DNA of 64,000 nt from Lactifluus volemus (Eukaryota > Basidiomycota > Agaricomycetes > Russulales > Russulaceae), in the NCBI GenBank assembly GCA_022376515.1, contig WTXI01000004.1, positions 310,001-374,000 of the forward strand, written 5' to 3'. The first letter of the stretch is position 1. The number at the start of each line of letters is the position of its first letter. This document shows, piece by piece, positions 33,926-43,997 of this stretch. The position numbers and the translations under genes are program-made. The notes beneath the pieces were generated by a model. It had not been told where the DNA came from. It was given only the letters and a program-made list of their open reading frames with translations, and did no database searches.

Positions 33926-36900
33926 TTATACTTCTGGTCGTCCAGCCGTAGCGGAGTTCCGATAGTATTCTTTTAGGAGTTCTGGGGCGTCTAGGTCTTT
34001 GTGCTTGACCCATGTGTTGTCGGAGTTTGGATATCCTTTCCAGTGGACGAGGTATTGAAGTCCTCCTCCTCTGCCTTTTGCTTCTTCACATCTAGTATCG
34101 CATCGATCTCGTATTCTTCTTCGCTCTTATCGATGATCGGTGGTGGTCGTGTGAACGGCGTGCCATAGGCCTCCGTCTCCTTATATGGTGATAGGAGATC
34201 GATATGGAAGACATCGTGCACTTTCATTGATTCTGGGAGGTCCAGACGGAACGCCACTGGCGTCACTTCTTCTGTGATTGTGAAAGGTCCGTATCTTTTG
34301 GGCATGAGTTTTCGTTTGCCTTTGATCGATAGGTTCTTCCCTTCTAACCACACTTGATCACCTTTCTTGAGTTTCTCCGTCGTCTTTCCTCGTGGGTTTC
34401 GCGGCGTCTTGTCGTCTCTAGCCTTTTGTATCATCTGGAGTCGTTCCTGGGCTGACTGTCTGGCTTCTGCGAGTTCTCGGAGCCGATCGATCGCTGCTGG
34501 GACGTTTTCTTCGATCAGTTGAATATTGATTTGGGGGTGCGCTCCCGTAAGGAGTTCGTGAGGTGATTTTCGAGCTATGTCGTGTTTCCATGAGTTGTGA
34601 GCAAATTCTGCCATGGGGAGCAGTCGTGCCCAGTCATGAGGTCGATTGCTGGTCCATGGTCGTAGGTATTGCTCTACCCACGCGTTCATTCGCTCTGTCT
34701 GTCCATCAGTTCGTGGGTGAAACGCGGTGGATAGATTTTGTTGGATCCCTGTGTCTTTACAGATTGCACGAGAGAAGTTGGAGGTGAAGCGTGGATCTCG
34801 GTCTGATATGATCCGTCGTGGTAAACCAAACCATGGTACGAGGTGGCGAAGTATTCCTTGGCAACTCCAGGTCCGTCGATTGTTTTCGTGCATGGGATGA
34901 ACTTAGCCGCTTTGGAGCATCCCTGGTCGACGACGGTCAGGATGCTGTCGTATCCTTCTGACTTTGGTAAGTCTGTGATGAGGTCCATGGATACGTATTG
35001 AAAGGGGCCGTCTTCTACATGTGTATCAAAACGTTGGAGGGGTGCTTTCGATCGTGGGAGGTTCGTTTTTGATTCTTGACATTTGGCACACCCTTTCACG
35101 TATTCTTCTACAAATTCTCGAAGTCGGGGCCCTTCGTATGATCGTTTGACTAACTCCCATGTATTGGCGATACCTGGGTGTCCACCAATAGGGCTGTCGT
35201 GGATTTGTCGGAGGATCGATCGTCGATGTTCTGCGTTGTTTCCAGGAAGGTTTTACGTAGGGAGTCATGTCGGGGTTCAGAAAAAAGGGTGTCTGGCAGG
35301 AGAATGCGTGGTTCATCGGTATTCACCCCCTTATTAAGGTCTGATCTTCGTGATAGGAGGTCGGCAACGGTGTTTTGGTGTCCAGGGATATGGGCGAGGG
35401 TGTAATTGAAGTCTTGTAGGAACGTGAGCCAACGGGCTTGTCGTCCTGTAACTTTTTGTGGTTCGCGGAAATATTGAAGGTTCTTGTGATCTGTCCTCAC
35501 TTCTACTGCATGTTTAGCCCCGAGGAAGAATGGACGGCCACATTTAAACCCGAATATGATCGCAGCCAGTTCCTTGTCGTGGGTATCATAGTTTCTTTCG
35601 GCATCTAGGAGAGTCCGGCTATGGAACGCGATTGGGTGGATTCCATCATCAAATTCCTGGGCAATGACAGCTCCCAGGGCGAAGCCAGAAGCGTCTGTTT
35701 CCAGGACGAATCGTTTGGTCCAATCAGGAGCCCGGAGGACTGGTGATTCAGTACAGACTTGTTTCAACCGATCGAACGCTGTTTGTTCCTTGGTCGACCA
35801 CGTCCACTGTCGGTTTTTGCATGTGAGGTCATTTAGGGGTCGTGCAATGTTGGAGAAATGGGGAATAAAGGCGCGGTAGAAGTTGCAGAATCCGAGGAAG
35901 CTGCGCACTTCTTTTACGGTAGTGGGTGTCGGCCAGTCAGTGATTCCTTTGACTTTGATGGGGTCCATTCGAATCTTGCCATTGCCGATGATTACTCCCA
36001 AGTACTCGACTTCTCTTTGATGGAAGTGGCATTTTTCTGGTTTGAGGAAGAGATCGTGCTTTGCCAGTTTGTTTAGGATGTGGTTGACTCGTAGACTATG
36101 AAGGACTTCGTCATCCGTGGTTGCAATGACAATGTCATCCATGTAAATCTTGACCCATCCTTCTTGAATCTCGTCTGGAATATTTCGTCCATCATTGTTT
36201 GGAAGGTAGCTGGGGAGTTGCGCAGGCCGAAAAACATTACTGTAGGTTCGAATAGTCCTTCACTGGTTTTGAATGCCGCCTTCCACTCGTCACCTTCTTT
36301 TAGTCGGATATTGTTGTATCCCCAACGAACGTCAAACTTGGTGAATAACTTTTTATCCGCCAGGTCGTGGATGAGGTGGTGATCAGGGGAAGGGGGTAGC
36401 GGTTAGGGATTGTCCATTCGTTGAGTTTCCGATAGTCCTGTACTGGTCGTAACTTCCCGTCCTTTTTCCCCTACGAAGAAGAAGCCACAAGCATATTGTG
36501 ATTGGATCTACGAATTCTTCCTAGTCGTAGGTTCGTAGCGATGAATTCTTTTTGTGCTTGCTTCTCAGCAGGGGATAATGGGTATACGCGGCAGTCTAGT
36601 GAGGTGGGGGCATCTGGTTTTAGGTCGATGGCGTGGTCCCATTTCCTTGGTCCTGGGAATCGCTCTGAGGCATCTTCTTGAAAGACCTTCCCATACTGGT
36701 GGTATTGTTTTGGGACGATCTGGTCCCAAGTTTTCTTGTCTTCCCTAGCCTGTACCGCCAGTTGGGTAGCCATCGTAGTTTTTGCTATTCTGGGAGACAG
36801 GGTCTCTTCTCCTTTGGTAATGGCGACGACTTCTCCGGATAGTTGGCCCTTTTCCCAATCAATGGTAGGATTGAACGATTCAAAGAAGGGGTAGCCTAGG

Positions 36901-37310
36901 ATAATGTCATCTTCCCCTATGTCTGTGACGAAGAATAGGTGGTCGCATGGCTTCCCATTCAGTTTGACCGTTAGTTCAACTCCTGTTGTCGTTTTTCCTG
37001 CTTGATTGATTGTTCCATCTACGTTACGAACATTTCGTGGTCGTTGCAGGGGTCGTTCTTTTAGCCCTAGTTTGTTAACTAGTCGTGGGTGTATGAAGCA
37101 TTCTGTGGCTCCCGTGTCCAAGAGTGCGTGGTTTTCAGCTCGTTTCCTCGATGTATAGATCAAGAATCCAGTCTTGATATATTTATTCCTAGCCGTATAC
37201 AAAGAGTCAGTACTACAGGCCCGAATGAGAGCTGTTGCATTCAGGCCGCTTGAAAACCCGCATCTTCTCCTAGAGCCTGAAGGCTCTTTACGAATTCCTC
37301 CTTTCTTCAT
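33926..37310 (-). pseudogene. pol: pol of gypsy copy 1 (protease, RT, RNase H, integrase, chromodomain)
   Basis: Segments in order on the minus strand: protease with LLDTGATECF near 37,110; RT from DASERFPGPRKWDHAI to FFGLRNSPATFQTMMDEIF and YMDDIVIATTDD near 36,140; RNase H with ETDASGFALGAVIAQEF; integrase with CAKCQESKTNLPR, MDLITDLP, ISDRDPRF and TDGQTERMN (zinc finger and D,D-35-E); and a C-terminal chromodomain (YEIDAILDVKKQK ... WKGYP). It is broken by frameshifts, clear ones being just before YMDD (near 36,170), after the protease-RT junction (near 36,480), between the integrase D residues (near 34,860) and in the chromodomain (near 34,075, one G fewer than copy 2). Chromodomain integrases direct insertion to heterochromatin in related elements. 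Confidence 0.85.
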
Positions 37311-38869
37311 CAGAGAATTTCTTTATGAAGGCAGCCGCTTCGCTGGGTGTAGGTCTTCTGTTCTTCCGATGTGCTCGATTTTTCGGTTCCGGCATCGGTG
37401 GCCCGGACGCGCGGTTTCCTGTTCGGGCAGTTGCGCGCAAGGTGGCCCTGTTGGCTGCATTCAAAACATCGTCCCTCTTTACGGTGCTGTTCTTTTTCAG
37501 CATCGGTAGTGGCTTTCCTGGCGACTGCAGACGTATCCATCGCATTTGGGTCCTTCGCCTGCCAGCGCGAACGGGAGGGAGAATGTTATTCTGGTTTTGT
37601 TGAGGTCTGCGCCAATAAAAGCTGTTGCCACCTTGATTTCCTTTTTGGTTCTGTTGTCGGTTGTTTGTTCCGCCGTAATTCGAATGGATGGCGCGTTTCC
37701 GCAGCCAGTTTCGATGGTGCCTTTGCGCTGCCTTCGTCCACTGCTCGAACGTTTCCGGGTTTTCGATATCGATGCAAGAGTCCGCAAGTCCGACAGGAAG
37801 ACCGCGAGCGAAGAGGCGCAGTGCCATTGGATCGTCAAGATCCAGGCCCGCGCGGTGGCCCAAGCGCTCGAAGTCCGCGATGTACTGGTCGACATTTTCA
37901 TTTGTCATTTTAAGTCTTCGGATTTCATCTTGGGCTTTCTCATGTTCTGCATAATCGACAAAGGACCGCTTAAATTCACTTTCCAAGACTTCCCAAGCCG
38001 TGGTATCGTAGGGAAGGATGGATGGGTCGCGCTCGGCGCGATCGAGCCAGTCGTACGACCGCTCGACCCATCCATCCGTTTTTGTTCCTCCTATCAGTGA
38101 TAGGAAGAAGGCTGATCTTTGTAGGGGTCTCGGGCGATCGCCGCATCGTTATTCATTAGCATATACCTCTTGAACTTGATCAGAAAGGGTATAGTTTGTC
38201 CCCTCTCTCCTGTGAACTTTCTGGGGGGATCCCTTCTAATCTGACATTGTTTTTCCCCATAGGTTCGTCTAGCATGTCGTCTAATCCATAGGGATCGTCG
38301 CCGTTGCCCGAGGACGTCTCGTAGGGTGGCGGGGAGGTTCGCGCGCGGTATCGGTTGACCGCCCGATGTTCGCGCGCATGTCGTCGTCGCGTTCGGGTCT
38401 TTCTTCGGGTTCGTCTCTGGGAATGTTTGGGGGATTGTAGGGCGTCTGGAACGGTGTTTGAGTGCGTGAGGGGGGGGCCGTGGCGTCGATTGGTTCCCCC
38501 GATCGGATAAGTTCTCTCATGTCGAGCCCTCCACCGGGAGGTGCAGCAGTTTTAATGAGTTTCTTGCGACTCGAATGGCGACAACTTCGTTTCCCCGTCG
38601 TTCGAGTTCGAACCATACGCCCCATGCGTTCGAGAGAGCAATCTTCGTGTGTTTATGGTATGTGTAGTATCCCGACCATGGGACGTGTCCTGTTTCCATC
38701 AGGATGTGTTCCATGTTTACTGTGTATTTTTTTGGGATTGTATCGTTTAGTTCTGGCCTTACTGGGAACGGGCATCGCACTTTAGCGGGGTCGCTTTCGT
38801 GCTCGATGCTGTTTTCGTATGTGTTTCTCCAGTCCTTGGAGGAACTGGTGCCGCTGGTGTCGAAGTCAT
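37290..38869 (-). pseudogene. gag: gag of gypsy copy 1
   Basis: ATG at 38869 (MTSTPAA). Recognisable blocks: KKYTVNMEHILMETGHVPWSGYY, then AWGVWFELERRGNEV, TPFQTPYNPPNIPRDEPEE, then the capsid-like helical block FKRSFVDYAEHEKAQDEI and ADFERLGHRAGLDLDDP, and one CCHC zinc knuckle CFECSQQGHLARNC near 37,450. The frame changes near 38,845, near 38,520, between 38,300 and 38,340, near 38,210 and near 37,500. The change near 38,300 is shared with copy 2; the others are private. Confidence 0.8.
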
Positions 38870-38886
38870 TCTGTTCATTCGATTTG

Positions 38887-38900
38887 CTTAAGCTCGTTCT
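38887..38900 (-). promoter_or_regulatory. Primer-binding site of gypsy copy 1 (self-primer type)
   Basis: Two bases inside the 5' LTR edge, the minus strand reads AGAACGAGCTTAAG. This is the exact complement of 14 nt in the same LTR (39150..39163), just downstream of its TATA run. It does not begin with TGG as tRNA-primed sites do. Confidence 0.65.
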
Positions 38901-38902
38901 AA

Positions 38903-39380
38903 TGTCACGGTCAGGTCACCGTGGCGTGGTTTCGGTCTGAGTCGTGCTGACTAAGCGGAACGGCGAAGCGGCCGCAGGGACTAAGGCGCGAAGGTCTAGT
39001 CAAAAGTAGAAGACTTGGCTGTGGCGTGATCCACACAAGTCTTCAGAGGCTTCACTCAAAGAGGAAGCAGTCTTTCAGAGGGGAAGGGAAAGAGAAGGCT
39101 GAAAAGCCACTTGTATTGCTCGCTGTATCGACTACCTGAGTTCTACAGGAGAACGAGCTTAAGGCCCGTCTCAGAGGTACAAGGGATATATATATTCGAA
39201 CAACGGATCGTACTAGAATGTTCAGGGGTGTCCCTGTAAATGTGTAGAAACATGTGGAACCAACCGGAACGTTACGGAAACTGACGGAAGGTGGGAGAAT
39301 CGTCCAACGTATCGATGAGTAAGGGAAGGAAAATGATGAGTCAGGGTCACCTGTGACCGTCACGTCACGTTACCGTGACA
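38903..39380 (-). repeat. 5' LTR of gypsy copy 1
   Basis: 478 bp, about nine differences or small indels from the 3' LTR. Carries the TATA run near 39,187 and, about 25-35 bp downstream on the minus strand, the segment 39150..39163 that is complementary to the primer site. Confidence 0.9.
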
Positions 39381-39546
39381 TGGCGGAGGTGGGACTCAAC
39401 AAGATTTACGACTAAGGGGATGAATTATTTGTTGTGCTATTCGTCGCGGGGAAAATGCGAAATTTTGAGTAAAACTCTATTCAGCGATGGGTCGATAGGA
39501 CGGGAATAATTTACCTAACATATTGGGAATGACAGGTGCGTGCCCA

Positions 39547-40224
39547 TGACACAGCACGCGGATGTGACAAGCCGATACCTCATCGAGGCCTCATTTGTCT
39601 ACAAAAAGTTCAAGAAGTTACAAATTACACGTTACACCTTGAAGAACTGCCCTGACGCTTTCGTGAACAAGTCCTCACAAATTCCAAGCGCGCGTCTGCG
39701 CTGCGTTGATGGGCGTCTCACAAAGATGGACGTACATGGTGTTTTTTTTGGCATCCGTTGCTTCCTCTCCAAACGATGACCAGAAAAACACACAGGGCGA
39801 TTACTCACTGGTTCTTAGGAGGATCGCAAAGGCGGACGCTACGCAGCTATCCAGGGGTTTTGGCCCAAGAGATTCGATCGCTTGGCGTGGCGAGTCTGCT
39901 GCTCTCGTATCGCCTCTGCCTTCCGCCTCGGGTACTATCACGGCGCCCGCGCTTGCGAACACAAGTGAAGACGAGCCGCTGAATAAGCTGTGAGATATCG
40001 AGTTTGATCTCGATTTGCCTTTCCGTAGAGCGTGGAGTCCCGCAAATTTCCGGACCAGGGTTAGTTTCGGCATTCAACGTATTCATCTTGAACACGCACT
40101 GTGCGTCAAGCGGTGCCATGCCTGACTAGATTGAGATGAGAATGGTCGATGGTCACTTGGTGGTAGCAACTGAGTACTGAATCCCCACACATGCCAGACG
40201 ATGAAAGTTTCATAATATATTCAG
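39547..40224. other. Duplicated spacer resumed after the KDZ element
   Basis: Continues the spacer broken at 21,593: the first bases ATGACACAGCACGCGG match other F-box upstream regions, and 39,600-40,220 parallels 1.2-1.73 kb and 12.0-12.66 kb. No intact gene. Confidence 0.6.
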
Positions 40225-40227
40225 TTA

Positions 40228-40891
40228 GGCCTTGTACGGCAACGCGTGTAAATTGAGATTTAGCCAAATCTCAATTTACATTGCCGTGTTGCCGGGGCTG
40301 AGTCTGAATTACTAGCAAGGAAACCCCAACCCTAGTCATTGGAATATCGTATTTATGCACTCATCCATATATGGCAGATTCCAGTTTCATGTTAGTCATC
40401 AGAGCGGGGTTTCAAAGCCACTGCGCTAAAATGTGTACATCTATACAAATGATTTTGCACCCGATTCCCAGCCGCATAGATCAGCGGTCAGAGCGTCCGG
40501 CCTGCATTTTTCCGTCTTGGGAGTGGCCTGGGTTTGAATCCACAGATGTCAAATTTCTTAAATAACATGTAGCTTGTTGTACTGCACATAAAACAATTAA
40601 TTTACATTTATTGATGGTGTATATATGCAATAAAGGGAATTCAGAGAGCACATTGCCCTTTTTTTCGATTGAGAGTGGTTATTGTGATCACCAGAACCAG
40701 ATCTAGCGATTACATACATGGGCTCTGAAACCCGGCAATAACAAAGCGGAACATACCTTATATGGACTTGTTTCAATTTTAAGACTGTGGTTAAGGTTCC
40801 CATACTAGTATTAAAACTCAGCCCCGGCAACACGGCAATGTAAATTGAGATTTGGCTAAATCTCAATTTACACGCGTTGCCATACAAGGCC
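40228..40891. mobile_element. Tourist/Harbinger-type MITE, 664 bp
   Basis: Inverted repeats of about 80 bp start GGCCTTGTACGGCAACGCG and the element is flanked by TTA on both sides (40225..40227, 40892..40894), the 3-bp TWA-type target site of PIF/Harbinger elements. Each arm also holds its own palindrome (AATTGAGATTT..AAATCTCAATT). No coding sequence. Confidence 0.75.
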
Positions 40892-40989
40892 TTATATATG
40901 TAGAGTACATCAAAAGTTATACTTGTAGAAATTATCTTGACGGATTCTCTCTTCTCCAAAGGTTTCTTCATCCGATATGAAGAGAGCAT

Positions 40990-42297
40990 TTTTTTTTTTT
41001 TTGGAATAACTTTTATTAAGCGGGTTCAGGTTACAAATATCCTATATACCGCGTTCAAGTCCTGACAGTACCACTACTCAAGTCCTGTCACGTTACTGAG
41101 TCCATTAGCCCTCTCCTAGTCCTCCGCTTCTCGTCGGTGTTGAGCCGAGTTGAGCGTCGGTCGGAAGTACCCTCGTAACGCTGGTCCGACGCAAACTCTC
41201 TGACTGTAGTGCGGGATGGGGCGAGACCGGATGATGCCACCTCGAAAGCGCTGGATGGAGTGTTCGGCCTCTTGCAGGCGTTTTGCTTCTTCTTTTTCTT
41301 CGGAGCTTTAGTCTTGAGCGTCTTCGCAGTTTGCAGGGCAGTGGTGGCCAATGGAGTGACCGTGTTGGAGGGTGCGGTGGGAGGTTTGGGGGGGCCTGGC
41401 TTGTCCGGCTTTGCGCGGGCGGCGGTTTTACCCTTGCCCTTCGCATCCCCACTCTTTCCGCTCTCCTCCATGGAAATAGGGCATCGGTGTCGCTTCGCGG
41501 CTTTGCGGGACGCGAACTTACGTCCGCAAGTCGGGCATTGCCGTTGTGGTCTGCCGTTAACGGCCTCTTCGGCCGCTTTCCGGCGCTCTCGCCTCGATGC
41601 GCGGTTCCTTTTCCGTGAGAGTCGCCTCTTCTCCTTTTGGGCCTGCGTAGCTCTCTGCTGGCCTTTTGAGAGTTCAAAGAAGGTTTGCGGTCCTTCCCCA
41701 TTAAGAAGCTCTAAGATATATCCGAACATCACCTTTTTCACCTTATCGATGGGGCGAGGCACAAGCGCGACAGCGCACTTGACCAGGTGTGCATGGAATT
41801 GGGGAGCGAACTCAACCCAGAAAATTTTTCCGTCCTCGGCCTTTTGAGCTGAGAGGGCCTTGGCCCTGAGGTTGTCCACTGAGAGGAACCAACGACGACG
41901 AAAGGTGTTGAGGATGTCGAAAACGGAGAGTTCAGCATCCCCAGAAAGTGCCTTCTTCTTTGCAAGCTTTTTCCCGGGGGGGAAGTAGCGAGGTTCGAGG
42001 GAGGGCTCTGCCCCGCCGGCCAAAGTATCCAAGGCGGGCGTTTGAGAGGGCTGAGAAACGGGAGTCTCGGTGAAAACCTGGGGAGGTAAAAATTCATGAG
42101 AACTGGAAGGGCCAGCCTCGTCCTGCGGTCTTGACAGGGGCTCGAGTGTGAGCCGTGGTCCTGAGAGGGGCCGGGGAGGTGCCACGGAGGGAGAGGGAGG
42201 GGGAAACTGAAACCTAGGGGTTGCAGCAGGTGTAACGGGGGGGGAAGTCATCGTGAGAAAAATCGACGGTGATGGTGGTAAGAGACCAAAGAGGAAT
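40990..42297 (-). mobile_element. Retroposed insertion with poly(A) tail and 15-bp target duplication
   Basis: 1,308 bp bounded by the direct repeat ATATGAAGAGAGCAT (40975..40989 and 42298..42312). At the left edge a run of about 13 T (poly(A) on the minus strand) is preceded by an AATAAAAG signal on that strand. One long ORF fills the rest. These marks mean target-primed reverse transcription by a LINE machinery. It is either a short LINE or ORF1-type relative, or a retrocopy of a cellular mRNA. Confidence 0.8.
41088..42251 (-). CDS. Zinc-finger protein on the retroposed insertion
   Basis: Intact 387-residue ORF from ATG 42251 (MTSPPVTPAATP). The N-terminal 90 residues are Pro/Ser-rich; residues about 100-200 form a folded-looking block (LSVFDILNTFRRRWFLSVDN, PRPIDKVKKVMFGYILELL); then a strongly basic helix (KEKRRLSRKRNRASRRERRK), a single zinc-finger-like motif CPTCGRKFASRKAAKRHRC (C-x2-C, then H and C), and a Lys/Pro-rich tail. 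I do not recognise the family. It could be an ORF1-like nucleic-acid-binding protein of a non-LTR element or a cellular retrogene. The lack of introns fits retroposition. Confidence 0.6.
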   Translation of the reverse strand: MTSPPVTPAATPRFQFPPPSPSVAPPRPLSGPRLTLEPLSRPQDEAGPSSSHEFLPPQVFTETPVSQPSQTPALDTLAGGAEPSLEPRYFPPGKKLAKKKALSGDAELSVFDILNTFRRRWFLSVDNLRAKALSAQKAEDGKIFWVEFAPQFHAHLVKCAVALVPRPIDKVKKVMFGYILELLNGEGPQTFFELSKGQQRATQAQKEKRRLSRKRNRASRRERRKAAEEAVNGRPQRQCPTCGRKFASRKAAKRHRCPISMEESGKSGDAKGKGKTAARAKPDKPGPPKPPTAPSNTVTPLATTALQTAKTLKTKAPKKKKKQNACKRPNTPSSAFEVASSGLAPSRTTVREFASDQRYEGTSDRRSTRLNTDEKRRTRRGLMDSVT

Positions 42298-42312
42298 ATA
42301 TGAAGAGAGCAT

Positions 42313-43992
42313 CACATCAAAACATCTCACAAGATCCCTCGGCGGAGTCATGGGGTGCTAGCCAGGTTCTGTAAAGGACGAATAAGGGCGGCAACGATAC
42401 TGCCGGTGCCAGGTGCGGTCCCCATCGCACCATCTTGTCGCATCGCGCCGCCGGCCGACGCTTCTGCGAGACACCATCCACGCCACCGATACATGTGCAG
42501 TTGGGGTATCCTTAGCGCCAGAGCTGGATGAGGTATGCGAGCTGAGGCATACAGCGTGCACAGGGAGTGCTAGTTGTTTTGAAGGGCGGAGGCACAAGCA
42601 ATGGAGAAGTGCACGTACATTCAATGTTCGAGAACGTCGGACTTCGCATCCACACGAGCAGAAGAATGAAATAAGTATGCGCGCCAGGCTCGATACCCCG
42701 ACATCGCCTAGAATGTCTGCAGCCGCCGCCCCGATGGTGCAATCGTCCGTCAATGTGAGGGATTTGGTGAGTACAGTCCAGCATTGAACGGAAGATGCAC
42801 ACCTTTGAATACCGTGAAATGGCTGAAAACGACAAGGGAGCTTTCATCTTGAGTCCAGAGGTAGCCTATCAAGCATCGCCATCCTCGTCATTCCCACGTA
42901 AAAGATAGACTGTCCCATTTTCGAGCTACCCGCGTACACCTACATTTACAAGAGCGACTTGTGCTAGAGGGCCATTACTTCGTATGGCATGTCCGAGTTC
43001 TCCCATATCAGGAAAACCCAAGGCTGCTTAATGGTGCTTAGTGGTCTTAATAGTCTTAAATTTGTTTTTTTGCTTAATTTTGCTTGATGAAATTTTGTTT
43101 AAGCACAATTAAGCAGCTTAAGCAGGCTCAACATGCTCAGTATGCTCAGGACAATTAAGACTGACATTAAGCACACCCAACATATTTAAGCAACTAATGA
43201 AAATTCAAGGGGCTTTTAATTGTGCTAATTAAAAAACTTAATTTACATAATTTAACTAATCTGTCTGAAAAAGTTTGCAAGTCATGATTCCCAGTGAAAA
43301 GTGGATTTAAGTAAATTTAAGTAAATTTAACCCAATTGATTAAAATCAAAGTAAATTTATTACAAATGATACCAATAACATTAAGTTGATTTCAATCGAA
43401 GTGAATTGAATATTGTCCGATTGCATTGAATATGATTGAATTGAATTGATATGGTTTCTTGGGGTGCCTTGGCCAATCAAATGCGATTGAATTGGATTGA
43501 ACACAACTCAATCGAGAAAGCAGATAATCTGTGAAACGAGTACACAACACATTGTCGACTTAGAGAAATCCAGACACTTTCAATCACATGACCAGGTCAT
43601 TGACGAGGTGTCAAACCGCTGGACATCGTTATTGTCAACAACGTCCCACACTTCAAGTCTGCACAAAGGTTTGCTTTAAGTGTGGGTTAACTTAGTTGCT
43701 GAAGCATGTCACAACTTGTCCTTGGCTAATTTCACAGAACAGGTGGTGGATGGGACTATGGTAAGGTGGATGATGTACTGACCGCTGACCCATTTCTTCT
43801 CTCAAATGGGCCCTCATCGAATTCAAGCAGCGAACCCCCTCAATTTCAGAAGAATTTAATACATGGTATGTCCTAAGGTGCTCCCAACTCACTGAAGCTG
43901 ACTTGTAATCACCCTCATGGAGCCCTGTGCCTTGTCCGCATCTACATGTTGTATGGTTGATTTCACCTCGACCTGGGAGTGCATCCGACACT
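42313..43992. other. Duplicated spacer, then repeat-rich A+T-rich sequence
   Basis: 42,313-42,880 continues the F-box spacer homology (compare 1,840-2,440). 43,010-43,295 is a TTAAGC-rich dispersed repeat, and 43,300-43,490 is A+T-rich with repeated AAGTAAATTT and GATTGAATTGA. From 43,500 to 43,990 I see no gene. Confidence 0.5.
43010..43295. repeat. TTAAGC-rich dispersed repeat, copy 1
   Basis: About 285 bp dense in GCTTAA/TTAAGC. It aligns with 46,170-46,480 through the order TGCTTAATGGT, GTTTAAGCAC, AATGAAAATT, GGCTTTTAAT and a final AAGTCATGA. No coding sequence. Confidence 0.6.
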
Positions 43993-43997
43993 TTTAC

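Larger units (their letters stand above)
31738..39380 (-). mobile_element. Ty3/gypsy chromovirus, copy 1 (nested in KDZ)
   Basis: Complete LTR element of 7,643 bp, coding strand minus. LTRs are 31738..32217 and 38903..39380, target duplication TGGCG (31733..31737, 39381..39385). Order from the 5' LTR: primer site, gag, pol (protease, RT, RNase H, integrase, chromodomain), a third ORF with zinc knuckles, polypurine tract, 3' LTR. The LTRs are about 98 percent identical by eye, so insertion is fairly recent. Several frameshifts break gag and pol. Transcription is opposite to the same family's copy at 48.2-55.8 kb. Confidence 0.92.
21594..39538. mobile_element. KDZ (Kyakuja-Dileera-Zisupton) DNA transposon, with nested insertions
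   Basis: Ends are exact inverted repeats beginning CACCTGTCATTCCC. The element is flanked by an 8-bp direct repeat CGTGCCCA (21586..21593 and 39539..39546), matching the 8-bp target duplications reported for Zisupton-type elements. Removing the element joins spacer sequence that matches other F-box upstream regions. Inside, on the minus strand, are a KDZ transposase, an HMG-box-like accessory gene and an unknown gene. Without the nested gypsy copy (31,738-39,380) and a solo LTR (23,129-23,735) the element would be about 9.7 kb. The transposase is interrupted, so this copy is probably non-autonomous. Confidence 0.88.
31296..39538 (-). repeat. KDZ right terminal inverted repeat, split by a gypsy insertion
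   Basis: The inner segment is 31296..31737 and the outer segment 39382..39538. Together they give about 600 bp complementary to the left repeat. The gypsy element lies between them with a 5-bp duplication TGGCG; the joined site reads like the left repeat at about 21,745. Confidence 0.85.

Noticed and set aside
37371..38100. Plus-strand frames of 180-184 codons in gypsy copy 1
   Set aside because: They are antisense to gag; the same shadows appear antisense in copy 2.
40470..40545. A tRNA gene
   Set aside because: A- and B-box-like words are present but the anticodon and T arms do not fold acceptably.
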